Assembly: GCA_946186205.1 (NCBI GenBank)
Contig: CAMHMH010000002.1
Location: 1 to 64,000, forward strand
Direction: 5' to 3'
From: an uncultured Fretibacterium sp.
Lineage (GTDB): Bacteria > Synergistota > Synergistia > Synergistales > Aminobacteriaceae
DNA: 64,000 bases
The number at the start of each line of letters is the position of its first letter. Position 1 is the first letter of the stretch. Positions 25,542 to 34,445 of this stretch are shown piece by piece. The notes under the pieces were generated by a model that ran no database searches, was not told the DNA's origin, and saw nothing but the letters and a program-made list of their open reading frames with translations. The position numbers were made by a program, and so were the translations under genes.

Positions 25542-27217
25542 AAATCCGAGAAATATACGAGGCACTTATTATTCAGAGACTCAAAAACTGCTGGGGAGAT
25601 TCCGTTTTCCTCAGCAATTTTTTTTACTGTCCTCCTTCCGTCAGCAAAAAGAATCGCTCTCGACTCTTCTCCCGAAAGACTCACGCCGTAACCTGAAACA
25701 TTATCTCCCTCAACAGTATACGCGCTGAGAGTCCTCACGGGAAATTTCATCGGCGAAAATTCCTGCTCGTCATGCGAAAGGTGTTCCATGAAGTCGGAGA
25801 TGTGCGGATAATTTCTCCACGCCCGAATCCAGTGCGTATTGCTCACATGAACGGGAATATTCCTGCATGTCCCGTGAATTAGTTCGTCCCTCGCAGTGTT
25901 CAGTGCCTCGGCGATATAGTGATCTGTGATTTCGCGCTCAAAAATTTCTTTGGCCCTCACGATTTCATTCACCGTAAAACTTTCTGACTCAGTAACAGCT
26001 TCCCTCATCGTTACGGCTGTGTGATCGTTCCTGAAAGAGTCGACTCTCATTCCGTATGCTTGAGGATTTTTTGTTACAGGCGTTCCGAAGTAAGGCGCAA
26101 AAAATACAGTGTTGATTTCCGTTATGCCCCGCCCGTTAGTGATGAGTGATTTTGCGTGACTGATGCTGTCCCGTAATGTCTCTTCTGACTCGAAAGCTCC
26201 GCCCAAAATGTAATTGCCTTCAACGCGGTAAACTCCTGCTGACTTGCACATTCTCACGACATCAATAATCATTTCCGGCGTGATGTTCTTCTTGTAGGCT
26301 TCAAGGACTCTTCTGTTCCCGCTCTCGATTCCTATCTGCACGGCGATTAACCCGGACCCGGCCATGATGTGAATCATTTCGGGGTTGTGATAGAGGACTG
26401 ATACATGAGCTTCACACGTCCACAAAAGCCCGGCGGTTCTCATGTAGTCGCAGAACTTTCTGACTCTCTCAGGACTAAGCGTGAAAGTATCATCGTAAAT
26501 GTTGACGCACTTCAAGGAGGGATTGTATCTTCTGACTGACTCAATCTCCGCGATGACATTCCCAATGCTACGAAGCCTCACAGTTTTTGACGCTGAACCC
26601 TCAAAGCAGAACCCGCAGTGAAATGGGCAGCCCCTCCCCGTAAGAATGCCGATCGATTCACCTGTCCTGAAATCAAGACTCAAGCTGTTACTTCTGTCGG
26701 GAAATGGAATCGAGTCGAGGTCATGTATCAGTTCAGACGGAGGATTTACGGTGAAAATTCCTGAAGGCGATATGTATTTTATGCCTCTGATGTTTTCACG
26801 GCTTCCGATTCCGTCAAGCTCATAACGAAGAATATCAAGCACGGACTTTTCCCCCTCGCCGTAAACAACATAATCACATAAACTTTCAGCAATGAACTTT
26901 TCACCAAGCGCGTAACATTCAGGGCCTCCCGCGAGAATCTTAACGCACGGAAAATTTTCCTTCACCCACTTCATGACATGGCCGGAAAGAATCACATTGT
27001 CAGCCGCGACATAGAAGCCGAGAATTTCGACTCCCCTTTTCGTGATTTCGTTCGTGATTATCTTTGTGCATTCTGAAACGTGGCATGAGAAAACTTTTGC
27101 GGAGAACTGAAACTGTGATATATATGACGCGATTATGTGTCCGCCTAAATATTCATGAAACCATCCTCCGTTTGCGCTGTATCTCGTAACGTTCAGGAGG
27201 AGCAAATCATACTGCAT
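25538..27217 (-). CDS. B12-binding radical SAM enzyme
   Basis: 559 residues from ATG 27217 (an upstream in-frame start at 27307 lies deep in the preceding gene). An N-terminal cobalamin-binding-like Rossmann domain (about 1-130, with VKILAGGPECYALG) is followed by the radical SAM cluster motif GCPFHCGFC (CxxxCxxC, about residue 200) and the GIESG strand. The last ~60 residues (DGRRTVKKIAEENGI) resemble a small winged-helix or PqqD-like recognition domain; this is an impression only. Family members methylate or rearrange unreactive carbons. It is the last gene of the dynamin operon, overlapping the other radical SAM gene by 25 bases. Confidence 0.85.
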   Translation of the reverse strand: MQYDLLLLNVTRYSANGGWFHEYLGGHIIASYISQFQFSAKVFSCHVSECTKIITNEITKRGVEILGFYVAADNVILSGHVMKWVKENFPCVKILAGGPECYALGEKFIAESLCDYVVYGEGEKSVLDILRYELDGIGSRENIRGIKYISPSGIFTVNPPSELIHDLDSIPFPDRSNSLSLDFRTGESIGILTGRGCPFHCGFCFEGSASKTVRLRSIGNVIAEIESVRRYNPSLKCVNIYDDTFTLSPERVRKFCDYMRTAGLLWTCEAHVSVLYHNPEMIHIMAGSGLIAVQIGIESGNRRVLEAYKKNITPEMIIDVVRMCKSAGVYRVEGNYILGGAFESEETLRDSISHAKSLITNGRGITEINTVFFAPYFGTPVTKNPQAYGMRVDSFRNDHTAVTMREAVTESESFTVNEIVRAKEIFEREITDHYIAEALNTARDELIHGTCRNIPVHVSNTHWIRAWRNYPHISDFMEHLSHDEQEFSPMKFPVRTLSAYTVEGDNVSGYGVSLSGEESRAILFADGRRTVKKIAEENGISPAVFESLNNKCLVYFSDF

Positions 27218-28290
27218 ATTTCCGCCCGCCTGTGAAGCAAATAGTCCTTGTATTTCGTGATGCCATTGCTGAAAAGATAGTCCGTGAATCTCATGAAGTC
27301 TTTGCACATTGCGCCGTTCATGACAGAGCAGCCGCCGTTACAGAATCTGACGTGCCTGCAATTTTTGCACTCGCTGCGAATATTTGATGTCCTCGACGCT
27401 TTGAGACCCGCGAGAATCTGACGGCCTCCTCTTGTTATGCCCGTGTGAATGTTGCCGACGATGTTCGACTTGCTGTCCGCAAATCTTCCGCAGGGGTAAA
27501 TATTTCCCTCGTAATCAATGCACAAGAAAGAGTCATGACACGTCCCGGAGAAAACGCAGCCCCTCGGCGTAATGTCGTTGATTATTCCCTGAAGTATGTA
27601 CTCAATCGGAGTCAGCGAGATGTTTATCTCATTGTCAAAAATATATTCGTAGACTCGAATCAAATAGTCAGCATAATCGCCCGGCCTCAAAGAAAGCTCG
27701 TCATGTTTCAGTGCTTCACCGGCAGAATAAAGCGGATTGATTTTCATTGGGACTCTCATTTCCGCAAAGTCATTGAGCCATTCAAGCCCGGCATTTAGTG
27801 ATCTCCGAGTCAGAACCATAAGACCGCATGCGTTAAGCCCCTCAGACTTGAGCCGCCGAATGTTTTTCATGACAAGTGAATACGAGGGACTCCCGTCAGC
27901 TTTAATCCTCTGCGAATCGTGAACACCCTGCGGACCGTCAACAGAAATCCCCGGCTGAACGTCATAATCTTTTAGGAACGCGATAATCTCATCATTAATG
28001 ATTGTCCCGTTCGTCTGAATCTGAAACGTGAAGTCTAAATCTGCGTTATCTTTCAGCAAAGTGTCGAGGCATTCACGGTACTGTGAGACGGGAATCAGAA
28101 GCGGTTCTCCTCCGTGAAAGATTATTGAGGGTGAATGTTCACCGCGCATTCTCGCTTCTGACGCAAACCACGACAAAGTGCGGGACATTTCCTCAGCGTT
28201 GAGCATTGATGATGATGACTTGTCGCCGACACAGCAATATGAGCAGCGAAGGTTGCACGAGTTATTAGCCTTCAGTATGAGTGTCAGCAA
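27193..28290 (-). CDS. Radical SAM/SPASM-like maturase
   Basis: 365 residues beginning at a TTG (28290), the only start possible because in-frame stops lie just upstream. The radical SAM motif SCNLRCSYC (CxxxCxxC) is at residues 12-19, FHGGEPLL follows, then QTNGT and GISVDGP. The C-terminal half has a SPASM-like cysteine set: GCVFSGTCHDSFLCIDYEGNIYPCG, CKNCRHVRFCNGGC. This is the build of anaerobic sulfatase maturases and peptide-modifying enzymes. The first 26 bases overlap the dynamin gene upstream. No sulfatase or obvious precursor peptide is close by. Confidence 0.87.
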   Translation of the reverse strand: MLTLILKANNSCNLRCSYCCVGDKSSSSMLNAEEMSRTLSWFASEARMRGEHSPSIIFHGGEPLLIPVSQYRECLDTLLKDNADLDFTFQIQTNGTIINDEIIAFLKDYDVQPGISVDGPQGVHDSQRIKADGSPSYSLVMKNIRRLKSEGLNACGLMVLTRRSLNAGLEWLNDFAEMRVPMKINPLYSAGEALKHDELSLRPGDYADYLIRVYEYIFDNEINISLTPIEYILQGIINDITPRGCVFSGTCHDSFLCIDYEGNIYPCGRFADSKSNIVGNIHTGITRGGRQILAGLKASRTSNIRSECKNCRHVRFCNGGCSVMNGAMCKDFMRFTDYLFSNGITKYKDYLLHRRAEICSMICSS

Positions 28291-30025
28291 TTTTTATTCT
28301 CACGCCTTCAAGCTCTTTTATCGTCGCGGAAATTTGAGCCTTTGCTTTTTCCTGAACATCACGGACGGGAGAAATAATCTCATCCGCAAGTTTCTTCATC
28401 ATTTCGGGAATCTGAGTCATGAATACTTCATCAAGCCCGCTTCTTATCGAGGCCATTACCTGAGCTGTATTCACTCCGAGATCTATTTTTGTTGTGATTG
28501 TTACGTTCCTTGTTTTTGTGCTGTAATATTCTTTTCCGAAGAATGAGCCGATATTCTCCCACAGTCCTGTAGGATCTCTTCTTTCACGCTCGACTTTCCT
28601 TTGAGTGTGAGTGATCGTATCTGTTCTCATGGACAAGTCGCCGCCCGCCTGAATCTTGAGGCTCTCAGAGTATGACGACAAAATTCTCTCGCTCCCGGAA
28701 AATTCTTTGGCGCAAGCATTCATTACGGAATTGTAAACCACAGAATTTATTTCGCGCTCAATGTCTGAAGCACTCACTGACGCGCCGCCCTTTTCAACCT
28801 CTTCAGCCTTCCTCGTTATGAATGACTCAATCTTCATGTACGAGTCATTTTTCATCTGCGCTAAAAGTGTTTCGTTGTTGTCGGTGAGTCTCTCTTCTGT
28901 TTCTCTGAGGCTCTGAGAATGTTTGCTGAGTGTATGCTCTGCTCCTGTCAAAATTTCCATGATAGCGTCAATCGCGGAGTTGATTCTTTTCGCGGGGGTT
29001 GCAAGTTTCAAGTCTGCGCTTTCGTTCCGTGTAATGTCGATGAGTATTGCGAGAAATTTTTTGAGGTTGCTTGCGTCGAACATGGCCTCATCATTATTCT
29101 TTAGTGCTTCAAGTGCGAGCTTTGTTGAAATTGTGAGTATCTCCCGGCCTCGCTGAAGCTTCTTCTCATTGATTCCGTATTCCTTCAGAGTTTCGCAGAT
29201 GTAATCTTCCATGCTTTTGCGGTCTTTGTCGGACTTAGGGACGAGAGTCGCGATAATATTTCCGTCGTCATCGCAGTCTTCCTCAAGCGTATCTGACTGA
29301 GTGAGGAGGAGCAGAAATCTTCTTCCTTTCTTGTGAAGAGTCTCAAGCTCTTTGAAGTCCTGATGAGTTCCTGCCGCGTCAGAGTTGCTCATGTAGACAA
29401 CAAGGTCTGCGCTGTCAACAAAATCTTTTGCGAGAAGCTCATTCGCCTGAGTCACGCTTCCTATTCCGGGAGTGTCGATCCATTTCATGCCGCCGAGAGT
29501 GAAAAGCTGTATTGTGCTTGTGGCCTCGTTAGGGTCAACAATGAATCCGTCATCGTTGCTCTCAATCTCCGCGAGCTTTTCGGCTGAAGTGATTTTGCCT
29601 CTGTCATACACCGTAACTTTCGGGGGCGTAATATTGTCGTAAGAAGTCTTGATACCCATGCCGCGAATCACGTTGCCCATGATGAAATTGCCCGTGTAAC
29701 TTTTTCCGGCCTTCACTTTTCCGAACACTGCGATGTTGAATGACTCTTTGTTGCTGACTATGAACTTCATATTTTCGCGGGTTGCGTCCATTTTCGCGCC
29801 TACGTCCTTGAGCATTTCGCGCAATGTTTCTGTCTGGCTCTCCTGAATGTCTTTGACTGCGGGATTATCTGATTGCGCGTTCGGTTTCGTGATGTCTGAA
29901 ATTCTTTCGGCGAATGTCTTTATGCACTGCGATAATTTTTCGTCAGAGCCTTCTATTTTGTCTAACGTTTCGCGGCAGTCTAACATTGTTTCTACAAATT
30001 CATTTATTGCTTCAACTGCTGTCAT
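28265..30025 (-). CDS. Dynamin-like GTPase D
   Basis: 586 residues. N-terminal helical region (1-90), then the GTPase: P-loop FGKVKAGKS (about 101-109), G3 DTPGIGS, and LLLTQSDTLEED in the G4 position, followed by a long helical region with coiled-coil character (about 350-470). After it comes PTGLWENIGSFFGKEYYSTK. The same sequence, with one substitution and a one-residue gap, occurs in the neighbouring GTPase at 30022-31206. The C-terminal part is amphipathic helices. The architecture fits the bacterial dynamin superfamily, which remodels membranes. Its ATG overlaps the preceding TGA by 4 bases. Confidence 0.82.
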   Translation of the reverse strand: MTAVEAINEFVETMLDCRETLDKIEGSDEKLSQCIKTFAERISDITKPNAQSDNPAVKDIQESQTETLREMLKDVGAKMDATRENMKFIVSNKESFNIAVFGKVKAGKSYTGNFIMGNVIRGMGIKTSYDNITPPKVTVYDRGKITSAEKLAEIESNDDGFIVDPNEATSTIQLFTLGGMKWIDTPGIGSVTQANELLAKDFVDSADLVVYMSNSDAAGTHQDFKELETLHKKGRRFLLLLTQSDTLEEDCDDDGNIIATLVPKSDKDRKSMEDYICETLKEYGINEKKLQRGREILTISTKLALEALKNNDEAMFDASNLKKFLAILIDITRNESADLKLATPAKRINSAIDAIMEILTGAEHTLSKHSQSLRETEERLTDNNETLLAQMKNDSYMKIESFITRKAEEVEKGGASVSASDIEREINSVVYNSVMNACAKEFSGSERILSSYSESLKIQAGGDLSMRTDTITHTQRKVERERRDPTGLWENIGSFFGKEYYSTKTRNVTITTKIDLGVNTAQVMASIRSGLDEVFMTQIPEMMKKLADEIISPVRDVQEKAKAQISATIKELEGVRIKIADTHTEG

Positions 30026-31206
30026 TGTTTGTTCTCGCTTTCTATGTATGAAAATTTTGCTGTCAGTCCGTCTATGATTTCAAGCTCGCGCCTAAGCTCA
30101 AGAGTCGATGATGCTTCCTCGTAGCCTTCCTCATAGCGGAGTTTTCCACGTGCGTCAGAGTCCATTTCCTGCTCTGAAACATCCATTGCGCTGGCATTGA
30201 TGAGAGTCTCAGAGGCTAAGAACGGGTTTACGATTTTTGCTTTATAGTCTGAAAGTGTGTCTTTCTTTGTACTGTATTCTTTTCCGAAAAATGAGCCGAT
30301 GTTCCCCCACAGTCCTGTAGGATTCAGTCCTGTAGTATCTCCTCTCTTTTTTCTGCTGAAAGTTTTCAGGACTCCCTGCCATTCTTCTAGCTTCATTCTG
30401 TATTTTTCGCGGATTTTCCCTGAGAGTTCAGAAAAGTCACGTATCACAGACTCTCTTGCTGCACTCAGCGCAGATAATATTTCAGCGCACAGCCTCAGAA
30501 TTTCCGCTTTCCTTATTGCCCCGGCCATGTGAGAAAGTCTTTCAGCTTCAGACACAAGATATTCACGGAGCGCAGGTATACCGCTCATTGCTTCAAGCTC
30601 GGAATTGCCCTCAGCCTTTGACTTGTAATAACGAGTTGAGGAGACTTCCCAGAATTGAATCATCCTTCCGAATGACGCACCCGAAACCTGACGCATTAAT
30701 TCATTCCGCAGTTTGTTCCTTTCACCCTCGCTGCTTATTCGGTCAATAGCTGTGCATACAAATATGAGCCTGTCATTTATCGCTTCTGCACCGATATTTT
30801 CAGCAATCTTCTTCAGCCATTCACATTCGGCTTGGTTAAGCATTCCTGCGTTGATCCTGTGAGTCATTATTATGATGTCAGACTCCATTAACATACTTGG
30901 GACTTCTGCATTATCGGCAGGATCTGTACCAATTCCGGGCATGTCCATTAGGTCAATGTTGTCCGTGAATCTTGCGCGGTCTGCTTCTCTCGTTGTGGGC
31001 ATGTCCCCGACGCTGAAACGCTCATTTTCTGTACAGTCAAGAATCGCATTGAACAGCATACTTTTTCCCGAATTGTAAAGCCCGGTGTTAGCGATCGTGA
31101 TTTTGTCGTCGGAAGCCAGCTTCTTTTGCAGAGTCTCCCATCGTCTTGCGGTTTCAGATCCGGCATATTTTCCCAGAAGTGAAAGCTCATCCGCTGAGAA
31201 GTTCAT
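30022..31206 (-). CDS. Dynamin-like GTPase C
   Basis: 394 residues: P-loop NTGLYNSGKS (about 40-49), G2-like MPTTREADR, G3 DMPGIGTDP (88-91), G4-like FVCTAIDRI, then a helical region and NPTGLWGNIGSFFGKEYSTK near residue 310. Its last ~75 residues (SDYKAKIVNPFLA ... ELRRELEIIDGL) are matched by the separate small protein encoded at 31206-31616. There is no long transmembrane helix. Its start shares one base with the stop of the tail-domain gene (TAATG). Function is inferred from the dynamin-like motif order; substrate membrane unknown. Confidence 0.82.
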   Translation of the reverse strand: MNFSADELSLLGKYAGSETARRWETLQKKLASDDKITIANTGLYNSGKSMLFNAILDCTENERFSVGDMPTTREADRARFTDNIDLMDMPGIGTDPADNAEVPSMLMESDIIIMTHRINAGMLNQAECEWLKKIAENIGAEAINDRLIFVCTAIDRISSEGERNKLRNELMRQVSGASFGRMIQFWEVSSTRYYKSKAEGNSELEAMSGIPALREYLVSEAERLSHMAGAIRKAEILRLCAEILSALSAARESVIRDFSELSGKIREKYRMKLEEWQGVLKTFSRKKRGDTTGLNPTGLWGNIGSFFGKEYSTKKDTLSDYKAKIVNPFLASETLINASAMDVSEQEMDSDARGKLRYEEGYEEASSTLELRRELEIIDGLTAKFSYIESENKQ

Positions 31207-31616
31207 TACTTGTTCTCGCTCCCTATGTGTGCAATTTTCGCAAGAAGCCCGTCAATCTCATCAAGCTCTTTTCTCAAGTCCCCCGTCTGCGATAACTCCT
31301 CAATATTTATCTTGCTGTTGATCTTCGACCTCGCGTCTAAATCCATCGCATCAACATCAACAGTCATTGCTTTTTCCGCCTTTAATGACTGGCTGCTTAA
31401 CTGCGGGTTTACAATACTTCTCTTGTAGGTTGACAATTCATTTGCTGAGGACTCTATTTCCGGCTTCATTCCCTCACGTCTCTTGCGCCTTCTTTCGGCT
31501 GCGTCGCTGTAGTCCCCGTAATTCCCGTAATTGTCGTAATCGCTGTGCGCGCTGTGATCTCCGTGCGTGGCCGCCGCTACTACGGCTCCTGCTGCTGCCC
31601 AGAATATTACCGCCAT
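31206..31616 (-). CDS. Membrane-anchored tail protein matching the C-terminus of GTPase C
   Basis: 136 residues from ATG 31616 (GGAGG 7 bases upstream; the GTG two codons earlier overlaps that site). Residues 1-18 form a hydrophobic anchor (AVIFWAAAGAVVAAAT). A His/Asp/Tyr/Gly-rich segment follows (HGDHSAHSDYDNYGNYGDYSD), then a basic patch and ~75 residues that mirror the end of GTPase C: STYKRSIVNPQLSS, MDLDARSK and LRKELDEIDGLLAKIAHI. It looks like the detached effector part of the GTPase encoded just upstream, now given a membrane anchor. No catalytic motif. Confidence 0.72.
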   Translation of the reverse strand: MAVIFWAAAGAVVAAATHGDHSAHSDYDNYGNYGDYSDAAERRRKRREGMKPEIESSANELSTYKRSIVNPQLSSQSLKAEKAMTVDVDAMDLDARSKINSKINIEELSQTGDLRKELDEIDGLLAKIAHIGSENK

Positions 31617-31627
31617 GTTCACCCCTC

Positions 31628-32578
31628 CTAAATGTCATAGACTCTTCGCTCGTAAGACTGGTAATCTGATGAGCTGTCGAAATGCTGCCGTATAGTGTGC
31701 AGCTTGCTGAATACATTCTGCCTCATTGACTCGAACCTGTTCTTGATTCCCCGCCAAGTCTCAAACTCTGAGTCATGCCTTTCACGGATTCGTTTCTTTC
31801 GTCGTGAAATCTCGCCGTCCTTTTCATTTCTCAGAGATCGGAGAGCGTCCCATGACTCACTGCACAGCATGGACAATTCTTTTTTCCTCAAAGCCTGAAG
31901 CGATGCCCCGTAAAGTTTCGCGCGTCCTGTGAGGCCTTCTCTTAATTCCGGGATTCTGCTGGCACGTTCGAGATTCGCATTGCCTTTCTTCACGGCCGTG
32001 TAATATCTTTTTGCTGACACCTCGTAATATGCTATTTGTTTTCCTGATACTATCTCCGAGATTTGACGCTGTATTTCGTCTCTCAATTTCTGCTGGTCTG
32101 ACTCCTCTTGTATTTCGTCAATCCACGTTGAGACAAATATCAGCCTGTCGGAAATGCTTTCAGAGCCGATCCCGTCAGCAATTTTTTTCAGCCAGTCATA
32201 TTCGGCACGGTTAAGCATTCCTGTTTTGACGTTGTGAGTCATTATGATGATGTCCGACTCCATTAACATCCTGAAGGCCTCTGCATCGTCAGCAAGATTC
32301 GCGTCAATTCCGGGCGTGTCCATGAGATCAATATTGTCCGAGAATCTCTCGCGGTCTCCTGATTTCGTCGTGGGAATTGCGCCGGTCTGGAAGCGTTCAT
32401 TGTCAACCCGTCCCAAGAGAGCATTAAAGAGCGTGCTTTTGCCGGAACTGTACTGACCTGTATTAGCGACTGTGATTTTTTCGCCGGAGTCAAACTTTCT
32501 GCGGAGTCCCTCCCATTTCTGAAGGAAGCCTGAACCTGCGAGCCTCTCTAAAGTTTCTGCATCTTTTTTTGACAGCAT
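31628..32578 (-). CDS. Dynamin-like GTPase B
   Basis: 316 residues, closely similar to GTPase C in its first ~270: NTGQYSSGKSTLFNALLG (P-loop 41-48), IPTTKSGDRERF, DTPGIDANLADD (87-90), FVSTWIDEI in the G4 position. It stops where GTPase C continues with its tail; the missing tail is encoded by the next gene (31206-31616), 11 bases downstream. The C-terminal helices are very basic (RRKKRIRERHD). B plus tail is thus a split version of C. It ends in TAG. Confidence 0.82.
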   Translation of the reverse strand: MLSKKDAETLERLAGSGFLQKWEGLRRKFDSGEKITVANTGQYSSGKSTLFNALLGRVDNERFQTGAIPTTKSGDRERFSDNIDLMDTPGIDANLADDAEAFRMLMESDIIIMTHNVKTGMLNRAEYDWLKKIADGIGSESISDRLIFVSTWIDEIQEESDQQKLRDEIQRQISEIVSGKQIAYYEVSAKRYYTAVKKGNANLERASRIPELREGLTGRAKLYGASLQALRKKELSMLCSESWDALRSLRNEKDGEISRRKKRIRERHDSEFETWRGIKNRFESMRQNVFSKLHTIRQHFDSSSDYQSYERRVYDI

Positions 32579-32592
32579 GTTATGACCTCACT

Positions 32593-34242
32593 TTATGCGA
32601 TTTTCTGACGGAGATTGTGAATATTTGCGTTAAGCGCGAGAAGTATATTCATTGTCCCGTCTATAGCGGCGTTGCTTGCGGAATTTTTAGCGGCGGCTGA
32701 GTCGATGAGCTGTATAACCTTGCTGAATGTCTTGTCTATGAGATCTGAATATGCTGACCTGAGCTGTTTAACTGCGCTGTTGACTTGCGCGTTTGCTGCC
32801 GTTCGTGCGTCCTGCCTCCTGCGCTTGTCCTCCTCGAATTTCTGTTCTATCTGTCTGTTGTAGGCTTCAACTTCACGCAATCTTCTCTCAAATTCCTTTT
32901 CACTGTCATCACGTGAGAACATCTGACGGAGAAATTCACCGACTCCCGCGATTAATGCTCCTCCTGCCGTGCCTATTGCTGTTCCTATTACGGGTACAAT
33001 GCTTCCGATTGCCGCCCCTGTTGCCGCTCCTGCTGCCGCTGCTTTTGTGATGCTCCCTGTGTCATAATCCGCCGGGCTGCTCTTGTCCGAATATGCCGGC
33101 AAGTTCCCGCTGTCATCACCAGAAACCGCACGAGGCTTCATGCTGACTTCAGGAGTCGCAAGAACGACATTCCCGGATTCGTCCGCCGTAACGTTTATGT
33201 CAGCAAATGATTTACGTATGTACGTCAGAACAGGTGAAACAGAAACTTTATACTTGCCATCAACCTCGCTCGCTATTTCTGCGTTAATGTCCGCAATATT
33301 CCGCCCGCCCTCGCCGAGAAAGCTGTGATAAATTTCTTCCGTATACTTTGAGGCCGTGTATCGTATTGCGTTCTCCATGCTCGAATGAAGCTCCGTGACT
33401 CTCTGCTGAAGTGCTGACCTTCTGCGCGCAAAATCTTCCGTTACCTTACGTGCTGTGAGTAATTCTTCTGCCCTGTTGATTTCTTCCTCAAGTGCTGAGA
33501 GGGGAGCGAGATACATTTTCAGGACTTCTTTGCTTTCGAGTAGCTGATCAATCCTTGATGTTAAGTCTGTGATTCGGCTGTTCGATATGAAGCCCGCTTT
33601 GTTTTCCGAGACTCCGCGCCATGCCCTGAGAGCATTTACTACAATCACTTCATACTTTCTTTCGATGTCATTACGCCCGCTGTACTTCGTGAGGTTCTTG
33701 ATGATTTTGCTGCGTATATCCTGAAGCTCGCGGCGGTGCTGTGCTTCCTCATTTGTTGGCACGCCTCTGTCATTAAGGACGATGATAAACGGTATGCCCT
33801 TGTTCATAAGGTCGAGCATTTTGCGGTAATTCGTTTCGCTCTCAAATCCTCCCTTTGAGCTGACAACAAACAAAATGATGTGGCACGCTTTAATTTGTTC
33901 GTCCGCGACTCTCTCGTCTTCTTCAGGCGCGTCAATGCCGGGAGAATCGACAAGAACATATTTTCCCGCGTCATATGCTGTAATCCTGTGAGTTTCGGGA
34001 CGGTCAGCAACTGATGCAACTTCACGCCCGCATATAGAGTTTACGAGGGTAGACTTGCCGCCGTTGTAGATTCCGTAGACCAAAATTTTCGGCTTGGGTG
34101 AATTGAGAAGAGGAAGCACACGGTTTGAGATTTCATTGTTGAACGATGATTTTTCCTGCTGAGTGAATGCCTCTGAGTTTGAGACAGCATCATCAAACGC
34201 CGCTGATAATTTTTCGACTTCTCGTGAATATTCGCTGTTCAT
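32593..34242 (-). CDS. Dynamin-like GTPase A with glycine-zipper membrane segment
   Basis: 549 residues and first gene of the operon. P-loop VYGIYNGGKSTLVN (57-64), G3 DSPGIDAPEEDERV (99-102), G4-like FIIVLNDRG. Helical middle region, then a hydrophobic glycine zipper at about 395-440 (GAATGAAIGSIVPVIG) that could insert in a membrane like the paddle of other dynamins. A charged coiled-coil (RREDSEKEFERR-like, with EVEAYNRQIEQKFEEDKRRRQ nearby) and a final helix bundle follow. It is less similar to B, C and D than these are to one another. AAAGGA lies before the ATG. Confidence 0.82.
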   Translation of the reverse strand: MNSEYSREVEKLSAAFDDAVSNSEAFTQQEKSSFNNEISNRVLPLLNSPKPKILVYGIYNGGKSTLVNSICGREVASVADRPETHRITAYDAGKYVLVDSPGIDAPEEDERVADEQIKACHIILFVVSSKGGFESETNYRKMLDLMNKGIPFIIVLNDRGVPTNEEAQHRRELQDIRSKIIKNLTKYSGRNDIERKYEVIVVNALRAWRGVSENKAGFISNSRITDLTSRIDQLLESKEVLKMYLAPLSALEEEINRAEELLTARKVTEDFARRRSALQQRVTELHSSMENAIRYTASKYTEEIYHSFLGEGGRNIADINAEIASEVDGKYKVSVSPVLTYIRKSFADINVTADESGNVVLATPEVSMKPRAVSGDDSGNLPAYSDKSSPADYDTGSITKAAAAGAATGAAIGSIVPVIGTAIGTAGGALIAGVGEFLRQMFSRDDSEKEFERRLREVEAYNRQIEQKFEEDKRRRQDARTAANAQVNSAVKQLRSAYSDLIDKTFSKVIQLIDSAAAKNSASNAAIDGTMNILLALNANIHNLRQKIA

Positions 34243-34249
34243 TCAGAAT

Positions 34250-34290
34250 GAGTCCTTTCTTAAAAGTATAGGGATAATTGCACATTATAC
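34250..34290 (-). promoter_or_regulatory. Probable promoter of the dynamin operon
   Basis: On the minus strand TATAAT (complement of 34284-34289) lies ~40 bases before the start of GTPase A, after an 11-T run that may act as an upstream element. The -35 hexamer is weak. Confidence 0.5.
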
Positions 34291-34341
34291 TTAGAAAAAA
34301 AAAAATGCTTACCGATTTTTCATTGCGTAATTTCTGCAAAC

Positions 34342-34376
34342 AAAAAGGAGGCTTCCCCTTTGTGCGTTTGGCCTCC
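34342..34376 (-). terminator. Terminator between the FAD oxidoreductase and the dynamin operon
   Basis: Minus-strand stem GGAGGC / GCCTCC with an 18-base loop and five T after it. It makes the dynamin operon an independent unit. The rest of the 34243-34587 gap holds the promoter and the repeat at 34446. Confidence 0.75.
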
Positions 34377-34445
34377 CTTAGTGTTGCATAACGGCTTCAA
34401 AAAATCGAATGCATCTGAATCAGTTTACATTTTTCATTTTGCACT

